Assembly (NCBI RefSeq): GCF_014193695.1
Contig: NZ_JACHZR010000003.1
Location: forward strand, 434,001 to 498,000
Reading direction: 5' to 3'
Length of the DNA stretch: 64,000 nt
DNA from: Rhizobium sp. BK316
GTDB taxonomy: Bacteria; Pseudomonadota; Alphaproteobacteria; Rhizobiales; Rhizobiaceae
The notes below the pieces were generated by a model that worked only from the letters and a program-made list of their open reading frames with translations, searched no databases and was not told where the DNA came from. Below are positions 8,415 to 18,982 of the stretch, piece after piece. The position numbers and the translations under genes are program-made. Numbering within the stretch: position 1 is the first letter of the stretch; the number at the start of each line of letters is the position of its first letter.

Positions 8415-8888
8415 TCAGCTTGCGACGCAGAAGTGCTCGCGACCGTCATTGCCGACATAGGTGCCGCTCTGCGGATCGAAGCTGCGGTAGCGGTAGGAGC
8501 AATAGCGCTGCCATTGAGCGCTCCAGGGTTCCATGGCGCCGACCGAGCGACCGTAGACAGGGCGACCATAGACCGGCTCGGAATAGACGGGCTCGGAATA
8601 GACGGGACGCGGCGCGCGATAGACCGGCGGCGGAGCATATTCCGGCTCATAAACCGGCGGGTCGATGTAGCGGCGCTCTTCGTAGACCGGGCCGTTATTG
8701 GCATTGGCGATGGCAGAGCCGACGATCAGGCCCGTGGCAAGGCCGACAGCGCCGCCAACGAGTGCATCGTTGCCGTGGTCGTGGCCGTGACGCCAGTAGC
8801 GATCGCCAGCCGAGGCTTCGCCGATGGCCGAGAGGGTCAGGGCAACGGCAGTTGCCGTCAGAAGAATGGTCTTTGCAAGCCTGTTCAT
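8415..8888 (-). CDS. BA14K-family exported protein
   Basis: A 157-residue protein with a signal peptide (AKTILLTATAVALTLSAIGE, cut after ASA), a glycine-rich hydrophobic helix (LVGGAVGLATGLIVGSAIAN) and a proline/tyrosine-rich repeat region with repeated PVYSEP and PVYGR units. The C-terminal BA14K module (QRYCSYRYRSFDPQSGTYVG, then a final HFC) carries the two conserved cysteines. The family is named after a Brucella immunoreactive protein with lectin-like activity and is common in Hyphomicrobiales; the function here is inferred to be at the cell envelope. The region between this gene and the cold shock gene carries a terminator for the latter. Confidence 0.87.
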   Translation of the reverse strand: MNRLAKTILLTATAVALTLSAIGEASAGDRYWRHGHDHGNDALVGGAVGLATGLIVGSAIANANNGPVYEERRYIDPPVYEPEYAPPPVYRAPRPVYSEPVYSEPVYGRPVYGRSVGAMEPWSAQWQRYCSYRYRSFDPQSGTYVGNDGREHFCVAS

Positions 8889-8977
8889 GGCGTAAAATCC
8901 CAGTATCGGGAACCGGAAGCGGTCCCTTCTCTATGGTTCCGAAACTAGTGGCGTCATGCTGAATGGAGTCTGAACGA

Positions 8978-9003
8978 CAAAACCCGGCATCGCTGCCGGG
9001 CTT
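8978..9003 (-). terminator. Intrinsic terminator of the cold shock gene
   Basis: On the minus strand a 7-bp perfect stem (CCCGGCA / TGCCGGG, 8983-9000) with a TCGC-type loop is followed by GTTTTGT, about 30 bp after the cold shock gene stop. Confidence 0.65.
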
Positions 9004-9031
9004 CAACTCGAATTCCATGCCTATGCGAGGG

Positions 9032-9247
9032 TCAGCCTGAAATCTGCAGATTGACGGCCTTCGGACCCTTGCCGCGGCGATCCGGCTCCGTGTCGAAGCT
9101 TACCTTCTGATTTTCCGTCAGACCGGCCAGACCGGAAGCCTGAACGGCAGAAATGTGAACGAAGATATCGGCGCCGCCCTTGTCCGGCTTGATAAAGCCG
9201 AAGCCCTTGTCGGTATTGAAGAATTTTACAGTGCCAGTCTCGGCCAT
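9032..9247 (-). CDS. cspA: CspA-family cold shock protein
   Basis: A 71-residue single cold-shock domain. Both RNA-binding motifs are visible: RNP1-like KGFGFIKPD and RNP2-like DIFVHISAVQ. Such proteins bind single-stranded nucleic acids and melt RNA structures in the cytosol. Length is typical. The ATG is preceded by AAAGGA at 10 bp. The gene has a 489-bp gap upstream, consistent with the long leaders cold shock genes often have. Several paralogues usually exist, so the symbol denotes the family only. Confidence 0.93.
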   Translation of the reverse strand: MAETGTVKFFNTDKGFGFIKPDKGGADIFVHISAVQASGLAGLTENQKVSFDTEPDRRGKGPKAVNLQISG

Positions 9248-9736
9248 GCCTCAGGTCCTTTTGTCTCCGCCCGCCATCCACACGGGCAGCATTACGCTAT
9301 TGCCTTCTTGCGAAGACGCTGGCAGGCAGATCTTGAAATGTGAGAAAAAGGTCCCCTCTACCTCCGCCGGCTCCAGACAGGACTTATTGCCTGCTGTTTT
9401 TTGGAACCAGCTGACCGGAATATTAGCGTTTCCGGCGCGCAAATTCTTAAGGACTTCCCATGCTCGCAAAATGCCCGAACGCGCGAAGAGTGCTGCGTTT
9501 GACGGATTTTGGCAAGCAAAAGTTTTTTAACGTGTTGCTAAGAACACACCCGCAAAACTGGCCTGTTTTCGCGAAAACGCAAAAAATCCTCCGTCAGAAG
9601 CAAATGATTAACGTTTTATATCGTCTGCAATATAAGTTCCGGGCAGAATTTGCCAAAAATGCAACGATAGCGCGTCTTGTCGCCAGCATAAAAAAATTTC
9701 TAGATGGCCCTAAATGCCCCACAAATGGACGCGTGT
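9248..9736. other. Intergenic region, probable cold shock gene leader
   Basis: This 489-bp gap lies between the stop of the EamA transporter and the start of the cold shock gene, both on the minus strand. It is clearly more A/T-rich than its surroundings, especially 9520-9720. No gene is supported. It probably contains the promoter and long 5' leader of the cold shock gene; I found no confident -35/-10 pair. Confidence 0.4.
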
Positions 9737-10627
9737 TCAGGCCATTTGCGCGCGGCGGCGGGTCATTTCGGGCACGAGTTCGACTACAAGCATAGCGGTA
9801 AACATCAGTGCGCAACCGGTATAACCGAGCGGCGGCATGCTTTCGCCCAAGAGAAGTGCGGCGAGCGTGGCGCCGAACAGCGCTTCGGCGGAGAGGAAGA
9901 TCGCCGCCTGTGACGGCGTGGTGTAGCGCTGGGCGATGACCTGCAGCACGAAGGCGACGCCGGAGGAGAAAATGCCGACATAGAGAATTTCGGGCGCTGC
10001 TGCGCGGATATCTGTCAGCCTGATCGGTTCGAATATCGCGGCGATGATGAGTGCGCAGACTGCCGTAAACGCGAACTGGGCGCTGGACAGGGCAAGAGGC
10101 CGGCCGGTTTCGGCGACCGTCGTTCCAGCAAGCGTAATCTGGACGGACCAGAAGATGGCGCAGACGACTGTGAGCAGGTCGCCGACGGTGAGCGACGAGA
10201 GCTGGCCGCCGGAGAGAAGATAAATGCCTGATACGGCCATGATTGCGCCTGGCCAGATGACCCAGTGCGGCGAGCGACGGAGGAAGAAAACAGCAATCAA
10301 CGGCACGAAGATCACATAGAGTCCGGTGATGAAGCTGGAATTGGTGACGGTCGTCGTCTGCAGGCCGATCTGCTGCGTCGATGCGCCACCGAAGAGCGCA
10401 AGGCCGATCAACAGATAGAGGCCGAGGTGCCTGCGGCTGGTGGCGACCTTTGCCTTACGGGCTTCGAGGAGCGTGAAGGGCAGGGTGGCGAGTGCAGCGA
10501 TGGCGAAACGCAGGCCGATGAACCAGAAGGGGCCGATCGCCTTCATTGCCGTCGATTGGGCGACGAAGCCTCCGCCCCAGATGGCGGCTGCGAGCAATAG
10601 AAGGAGGTTCGCTTGAACGCGCGTCAT
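9737..10627 (-). CDS. EamA/DMT-family transporter
   Basis: A 296-residue inner-membrane protein with about ten hydrophobic segments and the two internal EamA repeats of the drug/metabolite transporter superfamily (first LLLLLAAAIWGGGFVAQ, second LLTVVCAIFWSVQITLAG). Substrate unknown; relatives export amino acids or metabolites. I chose the ATG at MTRVQANLLL, with GAGGGTGA just upstream; the frame runs open to 10735 but that extension is not hydrophobic and overlaps the divergent promoter. It is divergent from the DUF1176 gene 108 bp away. Confidence 0.88.
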   Translation of the reverse strand: MTRVQANLLLLLAAAIWGGGFVAQSTAMKAIGPFWFIGLRFAIAALATLPFTLLEARKAKVATSRRHLGLYLLIGLALFGGASTQQIGLQTTTVTNSSFITGLYVIFVPLIAVFFLRRSPHWVIWPGAIMAVSGIYLLSGGQLSSLTVGDLLTVVCAIFWSVQITLAGTTVAETGRPLALSSAQFAFTAVCALIIAAIFEPIRLTDIRAAAPEILYVGIFSSGVAFVLQVIAQRYTTPSQAAIFLSAEALFGATLAALLLGESMPPLGYTGCALMFTAMLVVELVPEMTRRRAQMA

Positions 10628-10735
10628 TTCACCCTCAATGTTGGGGAGGCGTCTAGGAGTTATGCTTTGTGGGTTAGCAGTTGTATTTCCTTCGAGCAAG
10701 GACGAGGTTTTGCCAAACGGTTTGGAGGCGTGCAC

Positions 10736-11299
10736 ATGGGGGTGCGAAGGGTTGCCGTTGTGACAGTAATTGTTCTGTCGGGGCTCGGGAGCGCGTCGGC
10801 CGAGACATCCTCATCCGTGCGGCCGATTTTGCGCTTTGCCGATCTTCCAAAGGCGGTGCGGGCAGACATCGAGCCCAAGGATCGCGACTGCCATATCGAA
10901 GAGAGCCGCCTTGCCTATGGCGATGCCTTTGAGGTTGTCGACGCCGGAGGAAAGAGGCTGATCATCGTACCGTGCGGCCCGGCAGGTGCCTATAATATGC
11001 CGTTCGCGCTTTATGGTGGTTACGGTGAGGAAATTTCCAGGGCGATCTTCCCGCTTAAGTTTTCGGAAACGACCGGGGATACAGCCTTCAACATCCGTTA
11101 CGATAGGGTGGAGGGGCGTTTTACCTCCTTCCTGAAAGGGCGAGGCATGGGCGATTGTGGCAGCTACTATGTCTGGCGCGCTGCTGAGCCGGGCAGCAAG
11201 GATTTGCTTGTTCTCGAGGAGGTGCGGATCAAGGAAGAATGCGATGCCGGAGGTGACGGCGGCCCGGCGGCATGGCCGCTCATATGGAAGCGCCAGTGA
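10736..11299 (+). CDS. Exported DUF1176-like protein
   Basis: A 187-residue protein with a signal peptide (GVRRVAVVTVIVLSGLGSAS, cut near ASA). The mature part has the features of DUF1176 proteins: a DRDCHIEE cysteine, IIVPCGPAGAYN, MGDCGSYYVWR and the closing WPLIW. Cysteines Cys-His, PCG, DCG and EEC could form two periplasmic disulfides. The biochemical role of the family is unknown. The start is set by GGAGG 7 bp upstream and by the signal peptide. The last 16 bp overlap the start of the DUF3052 gene, so the two are translationally linked. Confidence 0.75.
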   Translation: MGVRRVAVVTVIVLSGLGSASAETSSSVRPILRFADLPKAVRADIEPKDRDCHIEESRLAYGDAFEVVDAGGKRLIIVPCGPAGAYNMPFALYGGYGEEISRAIFPLKFSETTGDTAFNIRYDRVEGRFTSFLKGRGMGDCGSYYVWRAAEPGSKDLLVLEEVRIKEECDAGGDGGPAAWPLIWKRQ

Positions 11300-11721
11300 C
11301 CGCAGGATATTCCGGCACGCCGCTCATCCGGAAATTGGGGTTGAAGCCAGGGCTGGTTGCCTTGCTCATCAATGTTCCCGACGGGCTGACCGAGATCGAT
11401 GGTTTTGAAGGTTTTGCTTCGGTCGAGCATAGCTTGCCGCCGGGCTCCTGTCGGCAGTTCGATTATATTCATGTCTTCGAAACGCAGCGCGCGCCATTGG
11501 AAGAGATGGCCACTGGGCTGCTTCGGGCCATCAGGCCCGACGGCATGGTCTGGATATCCTGGCCGAAGAAGAGCTCGAAAGTGCCGACCAGCATCACTGA
11601 GGATGCGCTACGCGAGATCCTGCTGCCGACCGGGCTTGTCGACGTCAAGGTCTGCGCCGTCGACGAGACATGGTCGGGGCTGAAATTCGTGATCCGCAGG
11701 GAATTGCGAACTGCGCTTTAG
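11284..11721 (+). CDS. DUF3052-family protein
   Basis: A 145-residue soluble protein. The pattern AGYSGTPLIRKLGLKPG at the N-terminus, FDYIHVFETQRAPLEE in the middle and DGMVWISWPKKSSKVPTSIT, then GLVDVKVCAVDETWSGLKFV is typical of DUF3052, a family of unknown function found in many bacteria. An ATG four codons upstream (11272) is equally open; I chose the one nearer to the conserved start. It overlaps the DUF1176 gene at its 5' end and shares 4 bp with the convergent sugar dehydrogenase at its 3' end. Confidence 0.82.
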   Translation: MEAPVTAGYSGTPLIRKLGLKPGLVALLINVPDGLTEIDGFEGFASVEHSLPPGSCRQFDYIHVFETQRAPLEEMATGLLRAIRPDGMVWISWPKKSSKVPTSITEDALREILLPTGLVDVKVCAVDETWSGLKFVIRRELRTAL

Positions 11722-12872
11722 CCGGCGCGGTCCTGGGCGCGGGAAACCCGGAGCAGTTCACCGTCATCCTCGTCGGTCACCATCAGCAGTGCGCCATCGG
11801 GGGCGACGATGACATCGCGGATGCGGCCATAATTACCTTCGAACATGCGTTCCTCGGCGGTGAAGGCGCCGCTTGCATCCCGCTGCATGCGCGACAGCAA
11901 CTGGAATTTCAGGGCGGCGACGATGAAATTACCGTTCCATTCCGGAAACATCTTGCCGCGATAGACGGCGAGGGCACCCGGCGCGATCGACGGGTCCCAA
12001 TAATGCAGAGGCTGCTCCAGGCCCTCCTTGGCAGTTCCTTCACCGATCTTGGCGCCGGAATAGTCGCGGCCGTAAGTGATGATCGGCCAGCCATAGTTCT
12101 TTCCGGGCTCGGGATTGTTGATTTCGTCACCGCCGCGCGCGCCATGCTCGACAGTGTAGAGCTTGCCGTTGGCGCTGTCGAAGGCGATGCCCTGCGGGTT
12201 GCGATGGCCCTTGGACCAGATTTCCGGCAGGGCCTTGCTGCTGTCCTTAAAGGGATTGTCGGCGGGAATGCTGCCATCGGCGTTGAGGTGGACGATGGAA
12301 CCGGCGTCATCCTTCCAATCTTGCGACCGGTCGCGGTTGCCGCGGTCGCCGACGCTGATGAACAGCGAGCCGTCGGGCGCGATTGCGATGCGCGAGCCGT
12401 ACTGGATGTTGCCGCGGGTAAAAAGCCGCATGGTGAAGACGGGCGTGACGTTTTCGAGGCTCTTTTCATCTGATGACAGCGTGGCGCTGAAGGCTTCCGT
12501 GCCAGAGCCTCTGTTGTTGGCAGTTGCGGCGGTCAGATAGAGTTTGCGGCTGGTGGCAAAATCCGGGGAGAGGGCGACATCCATCAGGCCGCCCTGACCG
12601 CGCGCGTTGACCTCAGGCACGCCACCGATCGGGTCGGAAACCTTGCCGTCGCGGATGATGCGCAGTCGTCCCGGCCGCTCCGTAACGATATAGCTGCCAT
12701 CAGGCAGGACCTCGACCGCCCAGGGGTGCTCCAGTCCCTCTGCGAGTTTCTCGACACGAACCGAGACTTCCTGCGTCTTGACGATATCCCCAGTCTGGGC
12801 AAGGGCGGGACCTGCAAAGGCAGCAACGCCGGCGAGCAGCGCGGCGAAACGGAATGTCGAAATGGCGTCCAT
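11718..12872 (-). CDS. PQQ-dependent aldose sugar dehydrogenase family, periplasmic
   Basis: A 384-residue secreted protein of the soluble glucose/aldose dehydrogenase (YliI/Gdh-B) family. Signal peptide about 1-25 (FRFAALLAGVAAFAGPALAQ). The beta-propeller signatures are present: LEHPWAVEVLPDGSYIVTER, GQGGLMDVALSPDF, SLFISVGDRGNRDRSQDW, and GHRNPQGIAFD, then EHGARGGDEINNPEPGKNYG, which carry the PQQ- and calcium-site residues. It would oxidise aldoses in the periplasm using PQQ. Start: ATG at 12872 with GGGGA 5 bp upstream; two nearby ATGs (12875, 12884) are alternatives. No PQQ synthesis genes lie in the window. Confidence 0.87.
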   Translation of the reverse strand: MDAISTFRFAALLAGVAAFAGPALAQTGDIVKTQEVSVRVEKLAEGLEHPWAVEVLPDGSYIVTERPGRLRIIRDGKVSDPIGGVPEVNARGQGGLMDVALSPDFATSRKLYLTAATANNRGSGTEAFSATLSSDEKSLENVTPVFTMRLFTRGNIQYGSRIAIAPDGSLFISVGDRGNRDRSQDWKDDAGSIVHLNADGSIPADNPFKDSSKALPEIWSKGHRNPQGIAFDSANGKLYTVEHGARGGDEINNPEPGKNYGWPIITYGRDYSGAKIGEGTAKEGLEQPLHYWDPSIAPGALAVYRGKMFPEWNGNFIVAALKFQLLSRMQRDASGAFTAEERMFEGNYGRIRDVIVAPDGALLMVTDEDDGELLRVSRAQDRAG

Positions 12873-12981
12873 CATAGTCCCCATCGGCAGTTTCTGGGAA
12901 AGATGGCGTAGGGCATGGGGCGCTTCAACCATGTTTGGCGCGCCATAACGGTTTCGTGTTCTCAGGTTGAATGAGAGGAGG

Positions 12982-13314
12982 TCAGTTGATCACAGGAGGA
13001 GGGAAGCGGGTGTCGAAATCAGCATATTGCAGCTCCGCACTCATCATCCGTTGTGTGATGAAACCAGTGCGCTTTGCTTCGGCCTTCAGGAAAAGCCCGC
13101 AGCCGATCAGCGCTATGCCATAGAAGGCGAGGCACACGATACCAACGGCGACCAATTTCTCGATGATCGAAAGTCCGGGGAGGCGGGGTCTCGGCGATGC
13201 GGGCGGCGCTTCATGGGCCACGGCGGCAGCCATGGCGAGCTCCATGTAGGTCGGCAGCGGCTCGAACGCGTCTTCATCCTCGTTCCCGCCTGTACGCTGC
13301 GATCTACCGGGCAT
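12982..13314 (-). CDS. Small single-pass membrane protein, unknown
   Basis: A 110-residue protein with an acidic, proline-rich N-terminal half (GGNEDEDAFEPLPTYMELAM) and one strong membrane helix (EKLVAVGIVCLAFYGIALIG), then a short tail. I do not recognise a family. The ATG overlaps the 3' end of the preceding gene by 11 bp and has GGGAGG about 9 bp upstream, which supports this start over the longer open frame. It appears co-expressed with the upstream small membrane protein; the shared operon suggests a joint membrane function. Confidence 0.6.
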   Translation of the reverse strand: MPGRSQRTGGNEDEDAFEPLPTYMELAMAAAVAHEAPPASPRPRLPGLSIIEKLVAVGIVCLAFYGIALIGCGLFLKAEAKRTGFITQRMMSAELQYADFDTRFPPPVIN

Positions 13315-13603
13315 CGCCCTTGCCTCCCGAAACAACGAGACCCTTGATGCGTCGCAGCCAGATGGCAAAACCGTTTGCTGCGACAAAGGCGGCAAAAAGC
13401 ATCGTCAGGCCTTGGGTGATCGTCTGGTCGGCATGCGTTGCCTCGCGGGCGCTGGAGGCCATGGCCGGTGCTGCTTCGGCGACTGAAAAGAGGCTGAATG
13501 TCGCGACGACACAGCATGCAAAAGCGATGACTGCCACCATCAGCGACAGGCAAACCCGGCTTGTGCGCAGGCGTCCCGCCGCGCGCTCGTCTTCCAGAAA
13601 CAT
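13304..13603 (-). CDS. Small two-helix membrane protein, unknown
   Basis: A 99-residue protein with two hydrophobic segments: LMVAVIAFACCVVATFSLFS (about 21-40) and TMLFAAFVAANGFAIWL (about 67-83), separated by a short Ala/Thr-rich loop, ending in a basic tail. No family recognised. It is the first gene of a two-gene unit with the downstream single-pass protein. Coding support comes from codon usage, the hydrophobic pattern and the tight overlap with its neighbour. Confidence 0.58.
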   Translation of the reverse strand: MFLEDERAAGRLRTSRVCLSLMVAVIAFACCVVATFSLFSVAEAAPAMASSAREATHADQTITQGLTMLFAAFVAANGFAIWLRRIKGLVVSGGKGDAR

Positions 13604-15191
<1,588 letters not shown>

Positions 15192-15215
15192 TCGGTGGCA
15201 TCAGCCCCATTCGAA

Positions 15216-15243
15216 GAGCTCGCCAGAGATGGCGGGCTTTTTT
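15216..15243 (+). terminator. Intrinsic terminator of aspartate aminotransferase
   Basis: A 7-bp stem GCTCGCC / GGCGGGC (one G-U pair) with loop AGAGAT is followed by six T, about 25 bp after the stop codon. Confidence 0.8.
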
Positions 15244-15315
15244 ATTGTGTCGTTTTTCACTTCAACGTGCTGCGGAAATGATTCCGCTTTTGCCGCCAAG
15301 TCGCTGATTTCAGAT

Positions 15316-16410
15316 TCAAAGTCCGATCGCGGTCAGCATGATGAAGGTGGCGAAGAGGATGAAATGGGTCATGCCCTCGATGGCGTTCGTCTCACCATCG
15401 TTAAGGTTGATGGCAGCGGCAATCAGGGTGATCGACACCATGACCGTCTGGACCGGCGACATGGCCATGATGAAGGGCTGGCCGGTGTAGAGCGCGATCC
15501 CCTCCATGACCGGCACTGTCAGGATGACCGTCGAGAGAGAGGCACCCATAGCTATGTTGACGGTTGCCTGCATGCGGTTGCGCAGGGCCGCCCGCAAGGC
15601 CGTCAGGATTTCCGGTGCTGCGGAGATGGCGGCAACCACGATGGCCGTTACGGCAATCGGAGCACCGCTGTCGCGCAGGCCTTCGCTCATAAAACCTGAC
15701 ATGAATTCGGCGAGCGTACCGATGATGACGACACCGATGAGGATGAATGCGATCGAGGTCGAGACCGAACCCTCTTCATCGTGCTCCTCGGGATGTTCCT
15801 TCTGCCGTTCTGAGCGCGGGTAGCTGTAGGAGAAGAAGTAGCTGTGCTGGCCAACCTGCATGCGCAGGAAGAGGCCGTAGAGGGCAATCATCGCGATGAT
15901 GGTGAAGCCCGAGTAATAATGCCATTTATCGTCGGGCACGAATTCCGGAACGATCATCGAAATGCCCATGGCCGTCAGGATCATCACGCCATAGGTCTTG
16001 CCGGAATTGTCGTTATAGGGCTGCTCGCCGTGCTTCAGGCCGCCGAGGAGGGCGGCAAGGCCGAGGACGCCGTTGATGTCGAGCATGAGTGCCGAATAGA
16101 TCGTGTCGCGCACCAGCGTCGGCGAGCTTTCTTCGCCGCTTATCATGATGCCGAGGATGATGACTTCGACGGCGACGGCCGAGAGTGTCAGGATCATCGT
16201 GCCGTAGGGGTCGCCGACCTTGACGGCCAGCAGTTCGGCATGATGGGCGACGCGCATGGAGGCGAGCACGATGGTTACGATCAGGGCGGCGGCTGCGACG
16301 AGCGCCATGCCTCGACCGGCCTCCATAACAGAATGTTCCAGCAAATAGGCGATGACCGCGACGACGACCGCCACGATCAGGAATCTTTCCTCCTTAAGAT
16401 GCAATGCCAT
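15316..16410 (-). CDS. Ca2+/H+ (cation/proton) antiporter, ChaA-like
   Basis: A 364-residue inner-membrane protein with about eleven hydrophobic helices and the two inverted alpha-repeats of the CaCA superfamily: EVIILGIMISGEESSP and the mirrored APEILTALRAALRNRMQA, then GASLSTVILTVPV. An acidic, His/Glu-rich cytosolic loop (QKEHPEEHDEEG) separates the halves, as in ChaA-like exchangers. It probably expels Ca2+ or Na+/K+ in exchange for protons. ATG (MALHLKEER) chosen; a TTG 12 codons upstream is less likely. It is convergent with the aminotransferase. Confidence 0.87.
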   Translation of the reverse strand: MALHLKEERFLIVAVVVAVIAYLLEHSVMEAGRGMALVAAAALIVTIVLASMRVAHHAELLAVKVGDPYGTMILTLSAVAVEVIILGIMISGEESSPTLVRDTIYSALMLDINGVLGLAALLGGLKHGEQPYNDNSGKTYGVMILTAMGISMIVPEFVPDDKWHYYSGFTIIAMIALYGLFLRMQVGQHSYFFSYSYPRSERQKEHPEEHDEEGSVSTSIAFILIGVVIIGTLAEFMSGFMSEGLRDSGAPIAVTAIVVAAISAAPEILTALRAALRNRMQATVNIAMGASLSTVILTVPVMEGIALYTGQPFIMAMSPVQTVMVSITLIAAAINLNDGETNAIEGMTHFILFATFIMLTAIGL

Positions 16411-16647
16411 GTCTATCACCAGCGCCGATTTTGATTCCCTGGGCAATCTAAGCCGGTGATTTTTCTATGCAAGCAGACTCGCGACTGATGGAATTTGCAG
16501 TCTGTGACGATTAATGGAATACTGCTTTTCATACGGCAGCCGGAAAACAGATCGCGGCGTCCTCGAAATCTTCTCAAGCGGCCCGCGCTGAACCGGACAT
16601 GATCCGGAAGCCCACGGATGCGCAAGGAGAAAAGAGGAGACACATGC

Positions 16648-16929
16648 ATGGTCAAGGTGGTCTACGAAGTCGTACCGCATGACGGCGGCTGGGCCTACAA
16701 GCTTGGGGACGTCTATTCCGAGGCATTTCCGAGCCACTCCGAAGCGCTCGAAGCAGCCCGCATCGTTGCAGCCGAACAGCAGGTCGGCGGTGATTCCGCG
16801 GAGATCAGCTGGCAGGATGCGCAGGGCAAGTGGCACGAGGAATATGCCGAGGGCGGCGATCGTCCTGAGACCGAGGTCGTGGACGGCTTTACCAAGGGCC
16901 GTTCCCCAGAGGTTTCTCCGGAGCCCTGA
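16648..16929 (+). CDS. DUF2188-like small protein
   Basis: A 93-residue soluble protein with the DUF2188 pattern: VYEVVPHDGGWAYKLGD, then FPSHSEALEAARIVAAEQQ, and a C-terminal strand WQDAQGKWHEEYA followed by an acidic, disordered tail. The family has no known biochemical role and is frequent in rhizobia as short stand-alone proteins. The ATG has GAGGAG 8 bp upstream, which decides this start over the longer frame from 16618. Confidence 0.75.
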   Translation: MVKVVYEVVPHDGGWAYKLGDVYSEAFPSHSEALEAARIVAAEQQVGGDSAEISWQDAQGKWHEEYAEGGDRPETEVVDGFTKGRSPEVSPEP

Positions 16930-16964
16930 TCTTCCGCCGATTTCTATCGTCTTTCAGCGCGTCG

Positions 16965-17873
16965 TCAGGCGCGCGTTTCCTTGCATGACTTGATATAGTT
17001 CAGCAGGCCCCTGACCAGCGCGTCGAAGGTAACGCGACAGCGTGGTGAGGTCTTGAGGCTCTCGTGCATGGCGACCCATGTGCCGAGCGGGATTTCGAAT
17101 TCATCCGCCATGATATGGACGAGGTCGGGGTTTGGACGGGCAAGCCCCGTCTGGCAGATGCCAATGCCGATGCCGGCACGAATGGCTGTGTAATGCGCCA
17201 GATGGCTGCTGGTGCGGAAGGAATAGGCAAGCTCGTCGGCCAGCGGGTGGAGCTTGCGCATCATGCGGATATAGGCCGTCTGCCGGTCAAAGCCGATGAG
17301 GCGATGGCCGGCAAGCTCGGCCATGGTCTGCGGCGTGCCGTGGCGTTCCAGATAGCGGCGATGCGCATGAAAGCCGAGCGGAATATCGCCGATGCGCCGC
17401 ACCAGCAGCGCATCCTGCTGCGGCTCGGCCATGCGCACGGCAATATCCACCTCCCGGTTCATCAGATCTTCCAGCGCATCGGAGGCCGAAAGTTCCACCT
17501 GCAATCCGGGATAGGCGTCCTGCAGATCGGCAATGATCGGCGGCAGCACCTCGATGCCGATCACTTCGCTGGCACTGATACGCACGGTGCCTTCCACCTT
17601 GTCGCGCTGGCTGGATGCGGTGCGCAGGAGGGCAGCAGCCGTGGTCGCGAGCATTTCGGCATAGGGCTGGAGATCGAGCGCCACGTCTGTCGGCAGCAGG
17701 CCGTTGGATGAGCGGATGAAAAGCTCCGCGCCGACAGCCTCCTCCAGTGCGTCGATATGGCGGCCGATCGTCGGCTGCGTCAGACCGAGTTCGCGGGCGG
17801 CGGCCGAAAGCGATCCCTGCCTCAACACGGTGAGAAAGGAGCGGTAGAAGTCCCAGCTTGGTTCGATGTTCAT
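16965..17873 (-). CDS. LysR-family transcriptional regulator
   Basis: A 302-residue LysR regulator. The N-terminal helix-turn-helix is clear: FLTVLRQGSLSAAARELGLT, QPTIGRHIDALEEAVGAELF. The C-terminal periplasmic-binding-protein-like effector domain follows (RISASEVIGIEVLPPIIADL). It is divergently transcribed from the NAD-dependent epimerase gene 89 bp away, the usual layout for a LysR regulator and its target. ATG at MNIEPSWDF chosen; the frame is open for 24 further codons, rich in Cys/His, which do not resemble the family. Confidence 0.9.
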   Translation of the reverse strand: MNIEPSWDFYRSFLTVLRQGSLSAAARELGLTQPTIGRHIDALEEAVGAELFIRSSNGLLPTDVALDLQPYAEMLATTAAALLRTASSQRDKVEGTVRISASEVIGIEVLPPIIADLQDAYPGLQVELSASDALEDLMNREVDIAVRMAEPQQDALLVRRIGDIPLGFHAHRRYLERHGTPQTMAELAGHRLIGFDRQTAYIRMMRKLHPLADELAYSFRTSSHLAHYTAIRAGIGIGICQTGLARPNPDLVHIMADEFEIPLGTWVAMHESLKTSPRCRVTFDALVRGLLNYIKSCKETRA

Positions 17874-17962
17874 ATATTTATGTATAGCGATGCAACTTAT
17901 TTCGTCAATTTTGTTTATCTGCCTGTGGAGGCATAGTCGTCTCATTGAACAAGGAGACGATC

Positions 17963-18982
17963 ATGAGCAGCGAATATCAGGACAGGAAACTGGCGCTCGT
18001 TCTCGGCGCGACCGGCGGCATCGGCGGCGCAGTCGCCCGCAAGCTGCGGGCGCGGGGCTGGAAGGTGAGGGCGCTCAACCGAAACGCTGCGAAGGCATCC
18101 GGGAGCGAGCAGGGTTTCGAGTGGGTGCAGGGCGACGCGATGAACGCGGCCGATGTGCGCAGTGCTGCGGAGGGCACGAGCCTTATCGTCCACGCCGTCA
18201 ATCCGCCCGGCTATCGTGACTGGGAGAAGCTGGTTCCGCCGATGCTGGAGAATACGATTGCGGCGGCTCGTGCCGTCGGTGCGCGCATCCTGCTGCCGGG
18301 TACCGTCTATAATTTCGGGCCAGATGCCTTTCCTGATGTGATGGAGGACAGTCCGCAGCATCCGGTGACAAAGAAGGGCAAGATCCGTGTCGAGATGGAG
18401 AAGAGCCTGAAGGCTGCCTCTGAGACCGGCACAGGTGTCATCATCGTTCGCGCTGGGGATTTTTTCGGGCCGGGCGCTACCGGCAACAGCTGGTTCTCCG
18501 CCGCTTTCGCCACACCGGGCAAGCCTGTTGGTACCATCAAGAACCCGGCATTGCCCGGCGTCGGGCACCATTGGGCCTATCTGCCCGATGTTGCCGAGAC
18601 GATGGTGCAGCTCGTCGAGCGAGCCGAACGCCTGCCGGCCTTCGCCTGCTATCACATGAACGGCTTCTGGGATTGCGATGGCCGCCAGATGGCGGAGGCG
18701 GTTCAACGTGTCGCCGGCGGCAAGGCGAAGATCGGCCGCTTTCCATGGTTCGTTGTGCCGCTGCTTGCTCCCTTCATGACTGTCATGCGGGAGTTGAAGG
18801 AGATGCGCTATCTCTGGAAGGTACCGTTGCGCATGAAGAACGACAGGCTGGTGGCCGAACTCGGAACCGAGCCGCATACGCCGATCGATGAGGCCGTGCG
18901 TGCGTCGCTCATCGCCGAGGGCTCGATATCGGAACCGCATGGTGCAACGGCGCTTCCTTCGCACGCCAAAAAGGCGGGTTAA
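17963..18982 (+). CDS. NAD(P)-dependent epimerase/dehydratase-like protein
   Basis: A 339-residue extended-SDR or atypical SDR protein. The nucleotide-binding motif LGATGGIGGAVARKL is near the N-terminus. A VYNFG segment follows, and a second half includes IVRAGDFFGPGA and a HWAYLPDVAETMV segment typical of NmrA/epimerase-like proteins. Substrate unknown. GGAGA 7 bp before ATG supports the start; the frame is open from 17945. It is the probable target of the divergent LysR. Its stop overlaps the convergent kinase pseudogene by 4 bp. Confidence 0.85.
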   Translation: MSSEYQDRKLALVLGATGGIGGAVARKLRARGWKVRALNRNAAKASGSEQGFEWVQGDAMNAADVRSAAEGTSLIVHAVNPPGYRDWEKLVPPMLENTIAAARAVGARILLPGTVYNFGPDAFPDVMEDSPQHPVTKKGKIRVEMEKSLKAASETGTGVIIVRAGDFFGPGATGNSWFSAAFATPGKPVGTIKNPALPGVGHHWAYLPDVAETMVQLVERAERLPAFACYHMNGFWDCDGRQMAEAVQRVAGGKAKIGRFPWFVVPLLAPFMTVMRELKEMRYLWKVPLRMKNDRLVAELGTEPHTPIDEAVRASLIAEGSISEPHGATALPSHAKKAG